Assembly: GCA_021432635.1 (NCBI GenBank)
Contig: MU270100.1
Span: forward strand, 183,592 to 247,591
DNA length: 64,000 nt
From: Thozetella sp. PMI_491
Lineage: Eukaryota > Ascomycota > Sordariomycetes > Chaetosphaeriales > Chaetosphaeriaceae
Direction of reading: 5' to 3'
In this document: positions 11,797 to 23,535 of the stretch, piece after piece
Numbering within the stretch: the stretch's first letter is position 1
Layout of the letters: every line of letters begins with the position of its first letter
Notes under the pieces: generated by a model
The model's database searches: none
What the model saw: only the letters and a program-made list of their open reading frames with translations
What the model was told of the DNA's origin: nothing
Made by a program: the position numbers and the translations under genes

Positions 11797-13620
11797 TCAC
11801 AGCCAAAACTTCCAGCCTTTCCGTGCTGGTGTTAGGCGCCTAAATGGGTGCGCTTCGGTATTGAAGACCCACTCGTCCAGGCTGATGAGCTCTGGCTCGC
11901 TGAAAATGAGGTAAAAGTACTTGAGCGTCTCGCCCAGCCAGAAGCTCTCCATCGAGTCGGCCATAGGTGGCTTCTCGTCCTTGGGGACGGTCACGTCGTG
12001 TAGCGCTGAATGAGCCAGCTCCGTCCGCGTCGCCGTCTCGATCGCCTCCCACATCTCCCATGCGGCGTCCTGTAGATCGGCTCTGCCGGTGACGCGGTAC
12101 AGCACGAAGACGCTCTCAATGGCCTCGGGCCGGAGGATGTACCGCGTGTCGGGAATGCTGGCGAAGCCGGGCGGAAGGCGCTTCTCTTCAATGATGACGT
12201 CTGCCGCGCGCGGCTCGTCCTCGGCGCAACGCAGCCGGACTTCCCTCTGCCACCTCACCTTGTCCCAGGGGCAAGTTTCTGCATTGGGGCCGGGGCATGG
12301 GACTGCGTAGAAGGTCTCGGGCATGATGCCATGGGGCATGGCGCGGTACGTCCATACGCAGCCGTCCATTAGCTTCTCGGCCGTTGCGACATGCTCCTTG
12401 TTTTCGACGAGGCGGCCGCCCAGTGCGAGCATGCCGCCAGTAAAACATGCGAGATGCTGTCCCTCGGGCCTTAGCTCCGGGGGGCCGTCGGATGACACGT
12501 CCACCATCCCGGCGATGAGGACGTCGCTCTCGTCCGGCAGCATTGGCCGGAAGAAGTTGTGCTTGATCGCCGGGACCATAGCCTTCTCGTACATATCGCG
12601 GTACATGGGCAGCAGGCCGCCGACTAGGGCGTGCATCTTGGGAAGGTATTCGTACATGGAGTCGGCCATGGCGCCAAGCGTGAAGGACGTATACTCATTG
12701 AACTTGGCGTTGCCCGCGTCCACGATCACCGGCCACATGCCCGGCATGTGGCCAGAGTCCTGCTGGTCGCGGAAATGCTCCATCACGCGCTGCACGGCGT
12801 CGAAATAGCGCGGGTCCCCCGTCACGATGCTGAGCCGCGTGAACTCCATGCTCATCGAGCCAATCTCAGCCAGCAGTGTGTTTCCTTGCGCGTGTTGGGT
12901 CTCCCCGCGCGCCGCATCCTGCAGCTTCCAGCGGGTGAGCGGCATATGGTTCGGCGTATCGAAGGCTACCAGCAGCATGTCGCCGACCTCGCGCGCCTTG
13001 CGCAGCAGTCTCTGGTCGCCGGAGAGGTCGTAGGCGCTTAGGAACCCGCCGAGGTACCGGATGTTGGTCTCGAACACGTTGATTTCTTCGTCGGTCGTGG
13101 AGTCGGGGGCGAAGCTGATGTTGGCAGCCGCATCCACCGCGTTGGAGAACTCCTTCTGCATGCCCATGAGCCACAGCGTGTCCAGACTATCCACCAGTGT
13201 CGCGCCCCATCCGCCAAATGACTGCCGTGGCTCCCCGGACACGGGTGTCACCTCGTCTTTGCCCATCGCATAGCTCTTGTAAGTGTGCCACGACCGCCCG
13301 AAGGCAGCCTTCACCCGTGTCCGGCGTCGCAGGCGGATCTCGCGTTCCATAGCCGTCTCGGAGCGGAAGGTCGTCTGCACGCGCGGCAGCGGCAGTGGAG
13401 GGCCCGTCGGCAAGGGCCGCAGGTCATCGACCGGGTTCTGCACCTTGCGGGTGCGCCAGATCAGCGTTCCGTCATACTCGGGATCGTCGGCAGGCTGGAG
13501 CGGCTTGTGGATCGCGGGTGGCAGGACTTCCACGCGTTGGGAGAGGTAGAGAAGGTAGGCGAGCACTATAAGTGCCGGCACCCAGCTCCGGAAACGCAGA
13601 CGTCGCCTCGTAGGGAACAT
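11797..13620 (-). CDS. GH47 class I alpha-1,2-mannosidase
   Basis: Intron-less, 607 residues. Trims alpha-1,2-linked mannose from N-glycans in the ER/Golgi, probably as a type II membrane protein: a short basic N-tail (MFPTRRRLRFRSW) precedes one hydrophobic anchor (VPALIVLAYLLYL). GH47 landmarks seen: SFGGWGATLVDSLDTLWLMG, GSMSMEFTRLSIVTGDPRYF, HLACFTGGMLALGGRL, the LRPEAIESVFVLYRVTG segment, DSMESFWLGETLKYFYLIF and the C-terminal FNTEAHPFRR with the calcium-binding Thr. I chose the ATG at 13620 (A at -3) over an in-frame ATG 60 nt upstream, which has weaker context. The activity class is secure; the ER versus Golgi assignment is not. Confidence 0.93.
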   Translation of the reverse strand: MFPTRRRLRFRSWVPALIVLAYLLYLSQRVEVLPPAIHKPLQPADDPEYDGTLIWRTRKVQNPVDDLRPLPTGPPLPLPRVQTTFRSETAMEREIRLRRRTRVKAAFGRSWHTYKSYAMGKDEVTPVSGEPRQSFGGWGATLVDSLDTLWLMGMQKEFSNAVDAAANISFAPDSTTDEEINVFETNIRYLGGFLSAYDLSGDQRLLRKAREVGDMLLVAFDTPNHMPLTRWKLQDAARGETQHAQGNTLLAEIGSMSMEFTRLSIVTGDPRYFDAVQRVMEHFRDQQDSGHMPGMWPVIVDAGNAKFNEYTSFTLGAMADSMYEYLPKMHALVGGLLPMYRDMYEKAMVPAIKHNFFRPMLPDESDVLIAGMVDVSSDGPPELRPEGQHLACFTGGMLALGGRLVENKEHVATAEKLMDGCVWTYRAMPHGIMPETFYAVPCPGPNAETCPWDKVRWQREVRLRCAEDEPRAADVIIEEKRLPPGFASIPDTRYILRPEAIESVFVLYRVTGRADLQDAAWEMWEAIETATRTELAHSALHDVTVPKDEKPPMADSMESFWLGETLKYFYLIFSEPELISLDEWVFNTEAHPFRRLTPARKGWKFWL

Positions 13621-15061
13621 GGTCGGTGGCGGGAATGGGAATTGGGAATGGGGGAAGAGAACAGAAATTGAGACGCACATGTGGCGAGAGGACGACGCCC
13701 GGGAAGCTGACGCATGCTTAGCGTTTAGTACCGGCGTGCGCGCCGGCGCCAGCGGCTTGGGCTAACTTTGCGATGCTGCGGGGGTGTAGCCCGCGAGGTC
13801 AAGGTATTGGTTGCGGCCGAGCGCCTCCTGGTAATCTGCGCTGGCATGTGCACGGGGATGCATGCAGGATTAGCGCCTTGGCCTGGCTCCAGCTGCTTTC
13901 AGGAGGAGAGCTGAATGAGGTAATATATTCGAGATTATGTCTAGAATCTGACCGTGTGAGACATAGGTCGTTGCTGGAGGCCGTGACAAGATCCAGAGCG
14001 ACTCTCGTAAAACAACAAAAAAAAAAAAAAAGACATGCAGGGTATAGCGATTATTTGGAGCGTTGAAGGGGTCCCTAGCATGGGTAAGACGCTATTGTCG
14101 GAAAAGATAAAGACCCCGATGGACGACACCATGGTGTGGAGGGGCTTGAGCTTTGAGCTGGGAGGTGTCTGGTGTGGTGTGTAGCTGAGGAGTCGGTCGG
14201 GGTCTGACGTGGACGACTCGCCCAGCAGCCACTCTCGTATCCTCGTACTCGCGGCTTATCAGAGATACGAGTATACGGAAAGACCATCGGAGGAGACCTT
14301 GAGCTCCTCTCCTCTTGCCCACCCGTGACTTTTCGCATCGCTTCCATGCATGCCATGGGCTGGTCGAAAGCGTCGCAAGCTCGCTGTAGTGGGTCCAAAC
14401 CTTATTTGATGCTATTGGGACCGGACGGTAGTAGGGTGCCCTTGGGCGACTGATCGGCACGACCTCACGTGACGCGGGCCGTGCCTCGCAGCGCAACCTG
14501 GCGTGGATCTGGAAGCTTTCCACGTGAGGTTCCGCCATGAGGCTCTGCGTGCCACACGGTTGCATGTGCCAAGGATGTTGGTCGGGTTATTACCCGGTTC
14601 TCGCCCTAGAAGGCGCGGAGTATAGCTTGCAAAAGTACCTCTTCCAGAATTTACGGATATAGTTAGGGTTTAGTGTGTATGCGGCCCTCTCGTCGCGAGG
14701 GTTACGCAAGACAAAAGTTCACAAAACACCTTAGAAGCCCAGTAGCGCGTCTTCTTCTCTTACTAATCCCGCAGTGTTTACCGACACACGCTGCCCAGTG
14801 CCCACAGGCTATAACGACGCCAAAAATACGACAAAGTAACAATAATTTGGTCGCTCAGGTTGAGATGCAAAGTCAGGCCCAGTTACATGGCCGCAGTGGA
14901 GATTCCATCGGCTGGTGCCTGGTGCCTGGTACCCCTCTCCATGCCCCTGTCAGCCTTCCAAATTCATGCTGGACTTTACATACCGCACATCCCTCTGCCT
15001 CTCTTCTTCCCGCTCCGAGCCTCCGTTTAATTATTTTGTCTCGGTCAGCGCCGTCGATTCA
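13621..15061. other. Intergenic region, 1.4 kb
   Basis: Shared upstream region of the GH47 gene (leftward) and the NLR gene (rightward). Contains an A-run at 14015-14030 and nothing else I can support. An in-frame upstream ATG at 14915 could extend the NLR by 49 residues. Confidence 0.45.
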
Positions 15062-18000
15062 ATGCATCTTGTCCAAGCAGGCACGGCCAACCCGGTCGGA
15101 CTGACCGCACGAACCACTACGCTCATCAACGTTTGCGCGAAAGTCATCGGCTGCATACAGGAAGTGAAGGATGGCTCAAACCGGCGCACCCAGCTGAGGC
15201 TGGAGATGTTCTCGGTCAAAGCAACTCTAGAATGCTTTCTCACGACAGTCTACGATGCGGAGGTGGACCCTGAAGCCTGGTCTGCAACGATGCGGTTCGT
15301 AAATTGCGACGGGGGTCTGATCGATCTCCTTGAAAGCCAGCTAGTCGGTCTTCATGACGAACTCGCCCAAGCAGTGCACGCAAAAGGCGTTGGACTCAAC
15401 ATCAAGGGTGTCGCATGGCCGTTTGAGGACAGCGACTTGGAGGAACGATTGGAGGCCATCCGCAGACAAAAGGCACTCCTCAATCTCGCTTTGGACAACG
15501 ATCATGAGGCCTTGCTGGACGAGATCCGTGGCGATGTAATTTCCATATATTCCGACGCATCTCAGCCGGTTTCCGAAACAACTTCCGAGGCACTGGAGCG
15601 TAGAGAGAAAGAAGGGAATCGGTATACTTTGCTTTGGCTCAGCCCAGTCGACCACGTCGCTCAGCAGGCCGATTCCATCAGCCAGAGGCTGGAAAGCACC
15701 GGGCAATGGATCCTAGACTCTTCAGAATTCCAGACATGGCTGGTGACCGAGAACCAGACGCTTATCTGCCAAGGAAACCCTGCTGTGGGAAAGACTGTCC
15801 TTGCACCGATTATTATCGAGCATCTCCACAGGATGTATCGAACAAGCGGCACGCACAGCCAGATAACCGAAAGAAAGGCCCATGTAGGCATTGCCCATGT
15901 CTATTGCAATTATCGATGGAAACACATTCAAAATGCCAGAGAACTTCTCGCCAGTTTGCTGGCTCAGCTCTGCGACTCCCTGTCTCCTTTCCCGGAATGC
16001 GTGGGTGATCTCTCCATCGCCTTTCTTGGATATTCAATAGCGCCTCCATTTGAAAGTATTTGGAAAGCGCTCCAGAAAGTGGCTACTCGGTTCTCGCGGG
16101 TTTTTGTCGTCATTGACGGGCTTGACGAAAGCTCTCCAGAAGTAAGGGAGGCGCTGCTAGATGCACTTGCCCACCTGCAGAAATTAGAAGACGTCCATTT
16201 GAACATATTTGCAACATCGAGCCCAGAAATCGTGCCACATTTTGCCGACCAGTTTCCGGGATGTCTGTTGACAGAGGTTCGGGTAACGGAAGATGAGATT
16301 CTCACTTACATCAATAGCCGACTACACACCGTTCGCCGCCCTTGCCTTTCGAATTTTCCGAGGCTAAAGGACGAGATTAGGAGCCAGATCATAAAATGCG
16401 CCAATGGAAGGTATTTCACGCTTGTTTCTCACTCTTGCTCTGTATCATTTCATCTTTCTAACCATTCGCTAGATTTCTGGCCGCAAAGTTACTCTTAGAC
16501 CACATATTTAGCAAGCCAACAGCTGGGGATATCAGAGATGCGCTGGAGGAGATGGGACCTGAGGCATCGGACCTGGATTCACTGTATTCCCTGGCCATGG
16601 AGCGAATCGATGGCCAAGAATCCCGTATTCGGGAGACTGCGATCAAAGCTCTCTACTGGACCCTGCATTCCAAGAGACAACTTACCACCACTGAGCTCCA
16701 ATATGCCGTCGCAGTCAGAGCAAAATCGCTTAAACTGGAGCCGGAATATCTTTCTCAGCTTGACCATCTAGTCTCCGACTGCGCCGGACTATTGGTAATC
16801 GACGAGGCGAGCAACACTGTCCGTCTAATGCACCACACCGCGGAGAAGTATCTACAACAGACACAGCACGAATGGTTTCCAAACGCGAATGCCGAAATTG
16901 CAGCAACATGTATCAACTACCTCTCCTTCTGTGAGTTTGAGGATGGTCCATGTGTTCCACACTCGGATTTCAAGGAGCGGCTACAGCAAAACCCACTCTA
17001 CGACTACGCTGCCCGTCACTGGGGACAGCATGCTGGCAGCGGCACGACGACGCCGCAAATGCTCGACTTTTTCTCATGCCTGTCAAAAGTCCAAGCATCA
17101 GCTCAGGCAGTGATGGTAGATCTCAGACCCGCTTGGCAACATCCGAAAGAGCCCGTCCCCAAGGACGTCGCTGGACTGCATCTGGCGGCATGTCTCGACC
17201 TTATAGGAATATGCGACGTCTTATGCGAAGAGGGCTGTGACGTCAATATCACAGACAGTTTTGGCCGCACGCCGTTGAGCTATGCCGCCCAGCTAGGACA
17301 CAAGGCGTTCGTGAAAGCACTTACTTCAAGGAACGCCAACGTCAACGCCCCAGATGAGCGCGGCGCGACACCACTTGGATACGCTATTAAGGGAGGACAC
17401 AAGGTTGTAGCTGAGTTGCTCCTTGCTCACGGCGCCAACATCAACTCGGACGACTATTCCTCACCACCCTTAAGTCTTGCTGCCCACACGGGGGACGAGG
17501 CCCTAGTTCGTCTCATCATCTCGTATAACCCCGATATCAATCTAGCGAACAGTGCAGGCGGGACTCCACTCACATCTGCTGCTGGGGGAGGGCATCTCTC
17601 TATAGTTCAGCTTTTGCTTGATCTTGGAGCCGAGATTAACCAGGGATGGCCACTGATCTCTGCAGCTCGGGGTGGATACGAAGATATAGTTGCACTCTTG
17701 CTCGCGCACGGGGCCGATGCTAGCCTCGAAAATGAGTATAGCCAGACGCCGTTGAGGTGGGCGGCCCAAAGAGGGGACGAGGCTATCGTCAAGCTGCTGC
17801 TTGATCACAACGCCAAGATCGACACGGCGGATAAATACAACGAGTCGCCGTTGGCCTGTGCAGCGACGAAAGGGCATGCCGGCATTGTTCAGCTCCTTCT
17901 TGATCGCGGAGCTGATGTGAACCTTGCACATGGCTTCAACTCGACGCCAATAGCCCGTGCCGCTTCGCACGGACATAAAGCTGTTGTCCAGCTCCTACTC

Positions 18001-18591
18001 TCGCGCCAGCCCAACGTCAAGAAAGATGACTTTTCTGGCTCGATGCCATTGATCTACGCTGCCCGAGGAGGGCACAGCGAAATTGTTGCGCTATTGCTTG
18101 CGCACGGAGCCGACGTAAATCTTGCGGATAACTGTGAAATGACAGCTCTAAGCTATGTGGCTGAGGAAGGGATTGAGTCTATTGCTCAGTTACTGCTTAA
18201 TTACGGGGCCGAAGTAGACAACGCCGACCATTCTAACCGGACACCGTTAAGCCGTGCCGCCAGTAAGGGACACGAGCCTGTTGCTCGCCTGTTGCTCGCT
18301 CATGGGTGCGACATCAACCGCGCAGACACCTTCAGCCAGACTCCATTGAGCTATGCTGCCGAGAACGGTCATGAGGGCATCGTTGAACTGCTCCTTGCTC
18401 AGAATGCTGACATCAATCTTGCCACTACTTTCGGCTGGACGCCGCTGACATTTGCGGCTCGCCACGGGCGCAGCGCTGTGGTCCGGATGCTACTAGCCCA
18501 CAACGCTAATGCCAATACAATCGATAAATACGGGCGAAAGCCTCTAGATTATGCTGCTAAAAGAGATATACGACTATTGTTGAGTTGCTAA
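15062..18591 (+). CDS. NLR-like NACHT/STAND NTPase with about 15 ankyrin repeats
   Basis: Exons 15062-16410 and 16473-18591 with a 62-nt intron (GTATTT to TCGCTAG, branch CTAAC) give 1155 residues. The junction reads CANGR-FLAAKLLL, a conserved spot in fungal NACHT proteins. The N-terminal roughly 130 residues are helical, like the regulatory or HeLo-like heads of this group. Walker A CQGNPAVGKT is at about 237-245 and Walker B VFVVIDGLDES at about 346-356. From about residue 680 to the end there are fourteen full and one partial ankyrin repeats (PLxxAAxxGHxxIVxLLLxxGAD). Proteins of this plan are intracellular non-self sensors in fungi. Which ligand or cell-death output this one has is unknown. 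The start is uncertain (15062 or 14915). Confidence 0.9.
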
Positions 18592-18847
18592 ATGGGTAGG
18601 AAGCAGTTCAAAGGCGATGTTGGATAAACAGGTAGTTAAAAGACTAATCAAGTCATAGAAGAACTGGCTTAGCTGTCGGTTAATATGATGAAACATACGA
18701 GTACTCGTTGCTATTACTAGATCAAGGAGCTAAGAGAATGAATAGGATTATAGCTTAATGTACGGACGATCATCACACTAATTGTTGCACAGTGAAACTG
18801 CGTAGCTTAGCTCCCCGCGAGGGGATATTCAATACAGATGTCCCGCA
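18592..18847. other. Short convergent spacer
   Basis: AT-rich 3' region between the convergent NLR and SDR genes; nothing recognisable. Confidence 0.5.
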
Positions 18848-19778
18848 CTACATGTCTACTCCATTGAGAGCCAACCTCAGGAGAGTAGAGTTCTTAATCT
18901 CATCAGCTCGATCTTTAAGCTCGTCCACGTCCCAGTTGACCCAAACAAACTTCCGCTTGAGGAATTCGGCCTCGGGCGAAGCGAGCCAGACGGTGAAGTT
19001 GCCGCAGAGCTCAGCTGAGGAAAGGTGTAATTAGCAAGATGCTCACAGACCACACGATCAAGCTAGAGGAGTGCTTACGCGTATCCTCACTGACCACACC
19101 AAACCTAGCATTGAGCCCAGTGGACACTACACCGGGCTGGAGCTGGACCACATGCCACTCTGGCTGCTGCTCCTGTAGGTAGTCGAACATTTTGACAACA
19201 GCTGCCTTTCCAGCAGCGTATGACCAATGTTCGATCCACATAGGCGCTATATGCGCCATGCCCGACGAGATGTTGTACACGTGGGCGTGGGTAGCGAGCA
19301 CCGGTGCGAAGGATTGCATCACGTTGAAGGCGCCGATGACGTTGACCTCCAGTCCGTAGCGATACTGAGACTCGGAATACCCTTTCACTGGCCCTATATC
19401 CTGCGAGACACCCGCGCTGTGTACAAGGATGTCAACCTTGGCGTTCCCAGCCTTCTCCATGAGGCCAGCGACCGCGCTGTCTAAGCTGGCACGCTTGCTG
19501 ACATCAGCGCTTTCGAACAGCACCTTGGTCTCGTGCGCGCTGGCCTCCTTGGATATCTCGGCGGCTGCAAGCTCCAGGTTCTCTAGCCGTCGGGCGAGAA
19601 TTGCGATAGTCTTGGCACCAGCCTGCGCAAACGCTATGGCGATTGCTTTGCCGAGGCCCGTTGCGCCGCCCGTGACAACGACGAACTTGCCTTTGGCGCT
19701 AAGCTCGGGACGCTTGGGATCGATTGCCGCATAGGGCTCGTTGTGCCAAGTCTTTGTAAAAGAGACGAAGTTGGACAT
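18848..19778 (-). CDS. Short-chain dehydrogenase/reductase (SDR)
   Basis: Exons 19079-19778 and 18848-19014 (minus) with a 64-nt intron (GTAAGC to TTTCCTCAG) give 288 residues. Classical SDR: the NAD(P)-binding motif VVVTGGATGLGKAIA (TGxxxGxG) lies at about residues 35-49, and the downstream segments SAGVS, NVIGAFN, ISSG and YAAGK (catalytic Tyr-x3-Lys) are present. Exon 2 supplies ELCGNFTVWLASPEAEFLKR and the tail common to fungal SDRs; without splicing the frame would end early. The start at 19778 begins MSNFVSFTKTWHNEPYAAID; an upstream extension lacks homology. It is divergent from the Zn2Cys6 gene 451 bp away, so co-regulation is plausible. The substrate is unknown. Confidence 0.88.
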
Positions 19779-20229
19779 TTTTGCTTGATCGCGATAGAAG
19801 GCGAATGGTGCTCTCGTTACAGGATTTGAAGGAAGGATATCGGTCAACTGCAGGGACTCCAACGGCAATTTATACCTGGATCGCATACCACGTATACACC
19901 AGTCCTCATAGAACAAATCATTTTGACAGTAGATGACTCGCCTTGAGCTGAAGCATTTGCAATAGAAAATCCATGGAGGCTCTGTTCACATGCGAGGCAT
20001 TGGTGATGTTTATATTGTTACTAATATGCTGTTGTGGTTTGTCAGCACCTCCATGGAGGCTTGGCACGCGATTCTACCTTCAGTAGACGGGCATCTTCCC
20101 CAATGCCATCGATCAGCCACTTCCACGGAGAACTTTGTCATCGAGCCCACCACCTAGTGCAGACTCAAGCCTGATCTAGGACTCCACTCCGATGCGGAAG
20201 ATAATACTTCAACGGAGTTCGGAACTGCA
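19779..20229. promoter_or_regulatory. Divergent SDR / Zn2Cys6 promoter region
   Basis: 451 bp between the two start codons. It contains two copies of CCATGGAGGC (19971-19980 and 20052-20061) and no gene. Bidirectional control is inference from the arrangement. Confidence 0.45.
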
Positions 20230-22118
20230 ATGGAACCAAACAATCGTCCAAGAAAGGTAGGATCACGCTCAAAATTCGAGTCTGATATCCGAGGCGGGCT
20301 ACTAAGGTATCCGAGAACAGGCGTGCGACCTATGCTACACTCGAAAGCTCAAATGCGATAGGCAGTCGCCTCGATGCTCGAACTGCGTTACCTATGCGAC
20401 AGACTGTACGCATGCGGCAGAGCGTCGAAAGTGGGAACCTAAGGGGCGCCGTAACGGCCGCGCTCAAGAGACGGCCGAAATCCGAAGTCTGCGAGCACAG
20501 ATACAAAGTTTAAAGGCGCAAGTTGTACGTCATCTCCGCCAGTTGAAATCGCAAGTATGCTCATAATGAACAATCTCCACCATAGCCTCGAGTACGAGGT
20601 CGAGCGCAAGATCAAGCCGAAGACATCACGAACTCGACGACAGCAGCTTTGTCTCAAGATCAACCCTCCAAAGATACTGAGAAACCCATCAACTCCATGA
20701 GCCTCCCTCCTCTACAAGAATCCTTGGCCATGATCGGAGTCTTTCTCAACACTGTCAACACTGTCCTGCCACTCTTCCACACTGACACACTTTTACGAAT
20801 TGTTGGCGAATGCTACGCGCTCCCACCTCTTCAGCGTGATCCGGTGGTATGGGCTACTATCAACGTGGTTTTGGCTCTGGCTAGCCAGCACATGCCGACG
20901 GGCAACACCGACGGCAGGGATAGATTCCGAACTGATCGTGCGACTGAGTATCTAAACAAAGCACAATCCATCATCTCGCAGTTGATGTTAGGCGACATTC
21001 GTCTCTTGAACATACAGGCACTTATTGGTATGATTATGGTGCTCCAGACAGCACATGATGTCACCCCATCATTGATCTTGATATCAGCGACGATGCGGCT
21101 CGCACACAAGTTGGGCTTACACAGCCGTGCCGCATCGGCGCATCTCGATCCAGTTGAAAGGCGACAGCACGCCCATGTGTTTTGGCTGGCGTATATACTT
21201 GACAAGGATCTGAGCCTGCGTGCCCATCAGCCTTCGATTCAGCTCGACGACGATATTGATATAGAACTACCCTCCCCGTCGCTAGCGGCTAATGAAGTGA
21301 ATGCCAGCGCTTGTGGTATCGTCGCTACGGCCGACGGCAAAACTAAGATGAACTTCTTCCTAGCACGTGTCCAACTCGCGACCATCGAGGGCTCCATATA
21401 TGACTATCTTTACTCGACACGCGCCGCAAACCGCACTGTTGAGCAGCGATTGATGGCGAGGGAGGGTATAACCCGTACACTAGAGCAGTGGCGAGCTTCT
21501 ATTCCGCTAGAATTTGAGGCTGATGTCGTCACCTCGAATACGAGCAATAACTCCGCCATCGGTAGCTTCTTTTGCGTCCTACACTCAATCAGTCTACAAT
21601 GTATAACACTTGTCAACCAGGCTCACGCTTGGGATGAACAGTGGGTAATAGGTCTTCGCGACCATGGCCGAGGGGTTCGAACGCTACAGCTCCCGCCAGG
21701 ATGGGAATGTTTGGTCCGCCAAGCTCGGAACTTCATGGTCTTATTCAGCAAGGAGTGGTCAGGCGATGCCTGGTTTCGCTGGTCAGTTCCTTCCAAATAT
21801 GTTAGGGTGCCATACTCTAACGATAGCAGGATGGCTTCCTGCTCCTACATTACAGCCATGGGACTGTTGATAGCAAATGATCTGGGTAATCCAGAACACA
21901 GTGAGACGCGGTCAGATAGCCAACTTGTTGACGCAGCACTCGTGTGGCTGAACGAGAGGATAAGTGAGGGCCAAAAGGATGACGTTCGAGTGCTTCGCGA
22001 TGTGTGCGTTGAAGCTGTTCGAGAGGTACGGCGGAAGCGCGCGGAAGCCATTGCAATGGACAACGTCGGCAGTCTATTTTCCAGTTCCCTCGTCGTTACC
22101 TGGTCGTTTCCAACATAA
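20230..22118 (+). CDS. Zn2Cys6 transcription factor (fungal_trans type)
   Basis: Exons 20230-20256, 20321-20524 and 20586-22118 give 587 residues. Introns are 64 nt (GTAGGA to GAACAG) and 61 nt (GTACGT to ACCATAG). The 9-residue first exon splices to ACDLCYTRKLKCDRQSPRC, completing a canonical C-x2-C-x6-C-x6-C-x2-C-x6-C zinc cluster, followed by a basic linker. The rest is a fungal-specific regulatory domain (ATINVVLALASQH, LIGMIMVLQT, ATMRLAHKLGLH, FWLAYILDKDLSLR). A further 48-nt in-frame segment (21782-21829, GTCAGT to TAGCAG with a CTAAC branch) looks like a fourth intron and would shorten the protein by 16 residues (FRW-MASCSY). Nuclear regulator and the nearest one to the RiPP locus; targets are unknown. 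Confidence 0.88.
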
Positions 22119-22518
22119 TTTGCTGTATGACTGGAAGAGGTAATACCGATGTATCCATTACGCGTATAATCGAAAATAATAGGTGCATGGCGTCTAACGA
22201 AGAAACTGTCTTTCTTTACGCCCTCCTGGCCGAGTCGGAGGAGAACTGAAAGACCTCTAGCCGGTTATTTAGTAGCTCTCAAGGAGTGCGAAGCCGGAGC
22301 CCCAAGCGCACTCCACACTAGAGCATGGTGTCGGATAGAAAACTTATATCTCGTTGCCTTTGTTAAGTCTGCGTGGCATGCTAACAACGGACCATTTTGC
22401 GAATATAGCATCGAACATGATCATTTCTGTAGCTATCCTGTCGATTCCCCGCACACTATGCTAGCAGAGAGTTCCGTGACGCCCCATACACTAGACCATA
22501 GGCCGATTATAAGCCATT
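22119..22518. other. Convergent spacer
   Basis: 400 bp of 3' sequence between the regulator and the first UstYa-like gene. No coding signal. Confidence 0.5.
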
Positions 22519-23535
22519 TCAAGGGAATTCTGATAAAATCAGCGCGCCTTCGTGAGGTTGGACCTTCATCTCCTTGAGCAATGGCTGTTGCCTCGTTCTT
22601 GCAGCTTCTCGGATTGCGTCGAAGCTTTTACACTTGTGATCGCGGTTGAAGTCGGGGAAAGGATGAGGGGGTTCCCCGACCCAGAGGAAGGGCTGCAAGC
22701 CCGTATCAGCACTGCACATCAAAGCCTGTCGGACCATATCAAGACAGTGCCTAATGTGTCGCCTTAGGGTCTCTTCATTGTTATAGAAAGCGCCTTCACC
22801 ACGCTCGCGGTAATAGTCCACGTTAAAGTAAATAGATTGGCGAAGCAGATTCTAGGGAGACAGCGTTAACCTAGTGCAAAAGAAACTGAACCAGGTCAGA
22901 CCCTTACCAAACAGTGTAACTGATGCAGAGCTTCCACTATAACCGGATATCCCGGGCCGCCATACTCTTCGCCCACTCTCAGGCGGTCTAGCGATACACC
23001 TGACTTCTCTGCTTCCCCAACCGGAAGAACCATCGCAGAATCTGAACCATGTGTCAGTTATGCTACCGTACTAGGCCTACATCTCCAGATTAGATAAAAA
23101 AATAACCAACAGTCTGTGCCGAGCGACTTCCATGCAGCATCCACCTCGGGGCTCGGTTCCCCACGGAAGATATTGTCCTTGAATAAAGACCCGTTAAAGG
23201 TGATCGAAGAGTACTTGACATTAGCTTCCTGCAGGATTGGTGCTATTTCGTATCAATTAGCAAAGTACCTCACTGGAAGGTCATCCTAGACTCGTACTCC
23301 AACTTTGAGATGTATGAATAGCACATGTCATGTCGAGGCCGGTTTCCTTAGCCAACATTGTTGCAACAAAAGTCAAAGTGTTGGTCAATAGAATGAGTAG
23401 AACCGCGACTAAAAAATGGAAGTGGCGATTTAAAGATAGCCCCTCTTGACCTTTACGGCCACGCAGCTCGGCCCCATTCTCGCCATCGACCGTCCCGGTG
23501 AGGAATGGGACCGTAGTTTCATCCGGGAGCCCCAT
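22519..23535 (-). CDS. UstYa/DUF3328 family oxidative cyclase-like protein (copy A)
   Basis: Four exons (minus): 23298-23535, 23111-23242, 22908-23041 and 22519-22851, with introns of 55, 69 and 56 nt. All join in phase to 278 residues. One TM segment (FHFLVAVLLILLTNTLTF) sits near the N-terminus. The body has the family hallmarks SSITFNGSLFKDNIFRGEPS, PEVDAAWKSLGTDYSAMVLP and YPVIVEALHQLHCLNLLRQ, then HIRHCLDMVRQALMCSADTG and DFNRDHKCKSFDAI. Both HxxHC motifs (HQLHC, HIRHC) are intact. Characterised homologs carry out oxidative macrocyclisation of fungal ribosomal peptides (dikaritins). Membrane-anchored, with the catalytic part probably lumenal. Part of the locus with the precursor at 26223-26531. 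Confidence 0.9.
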
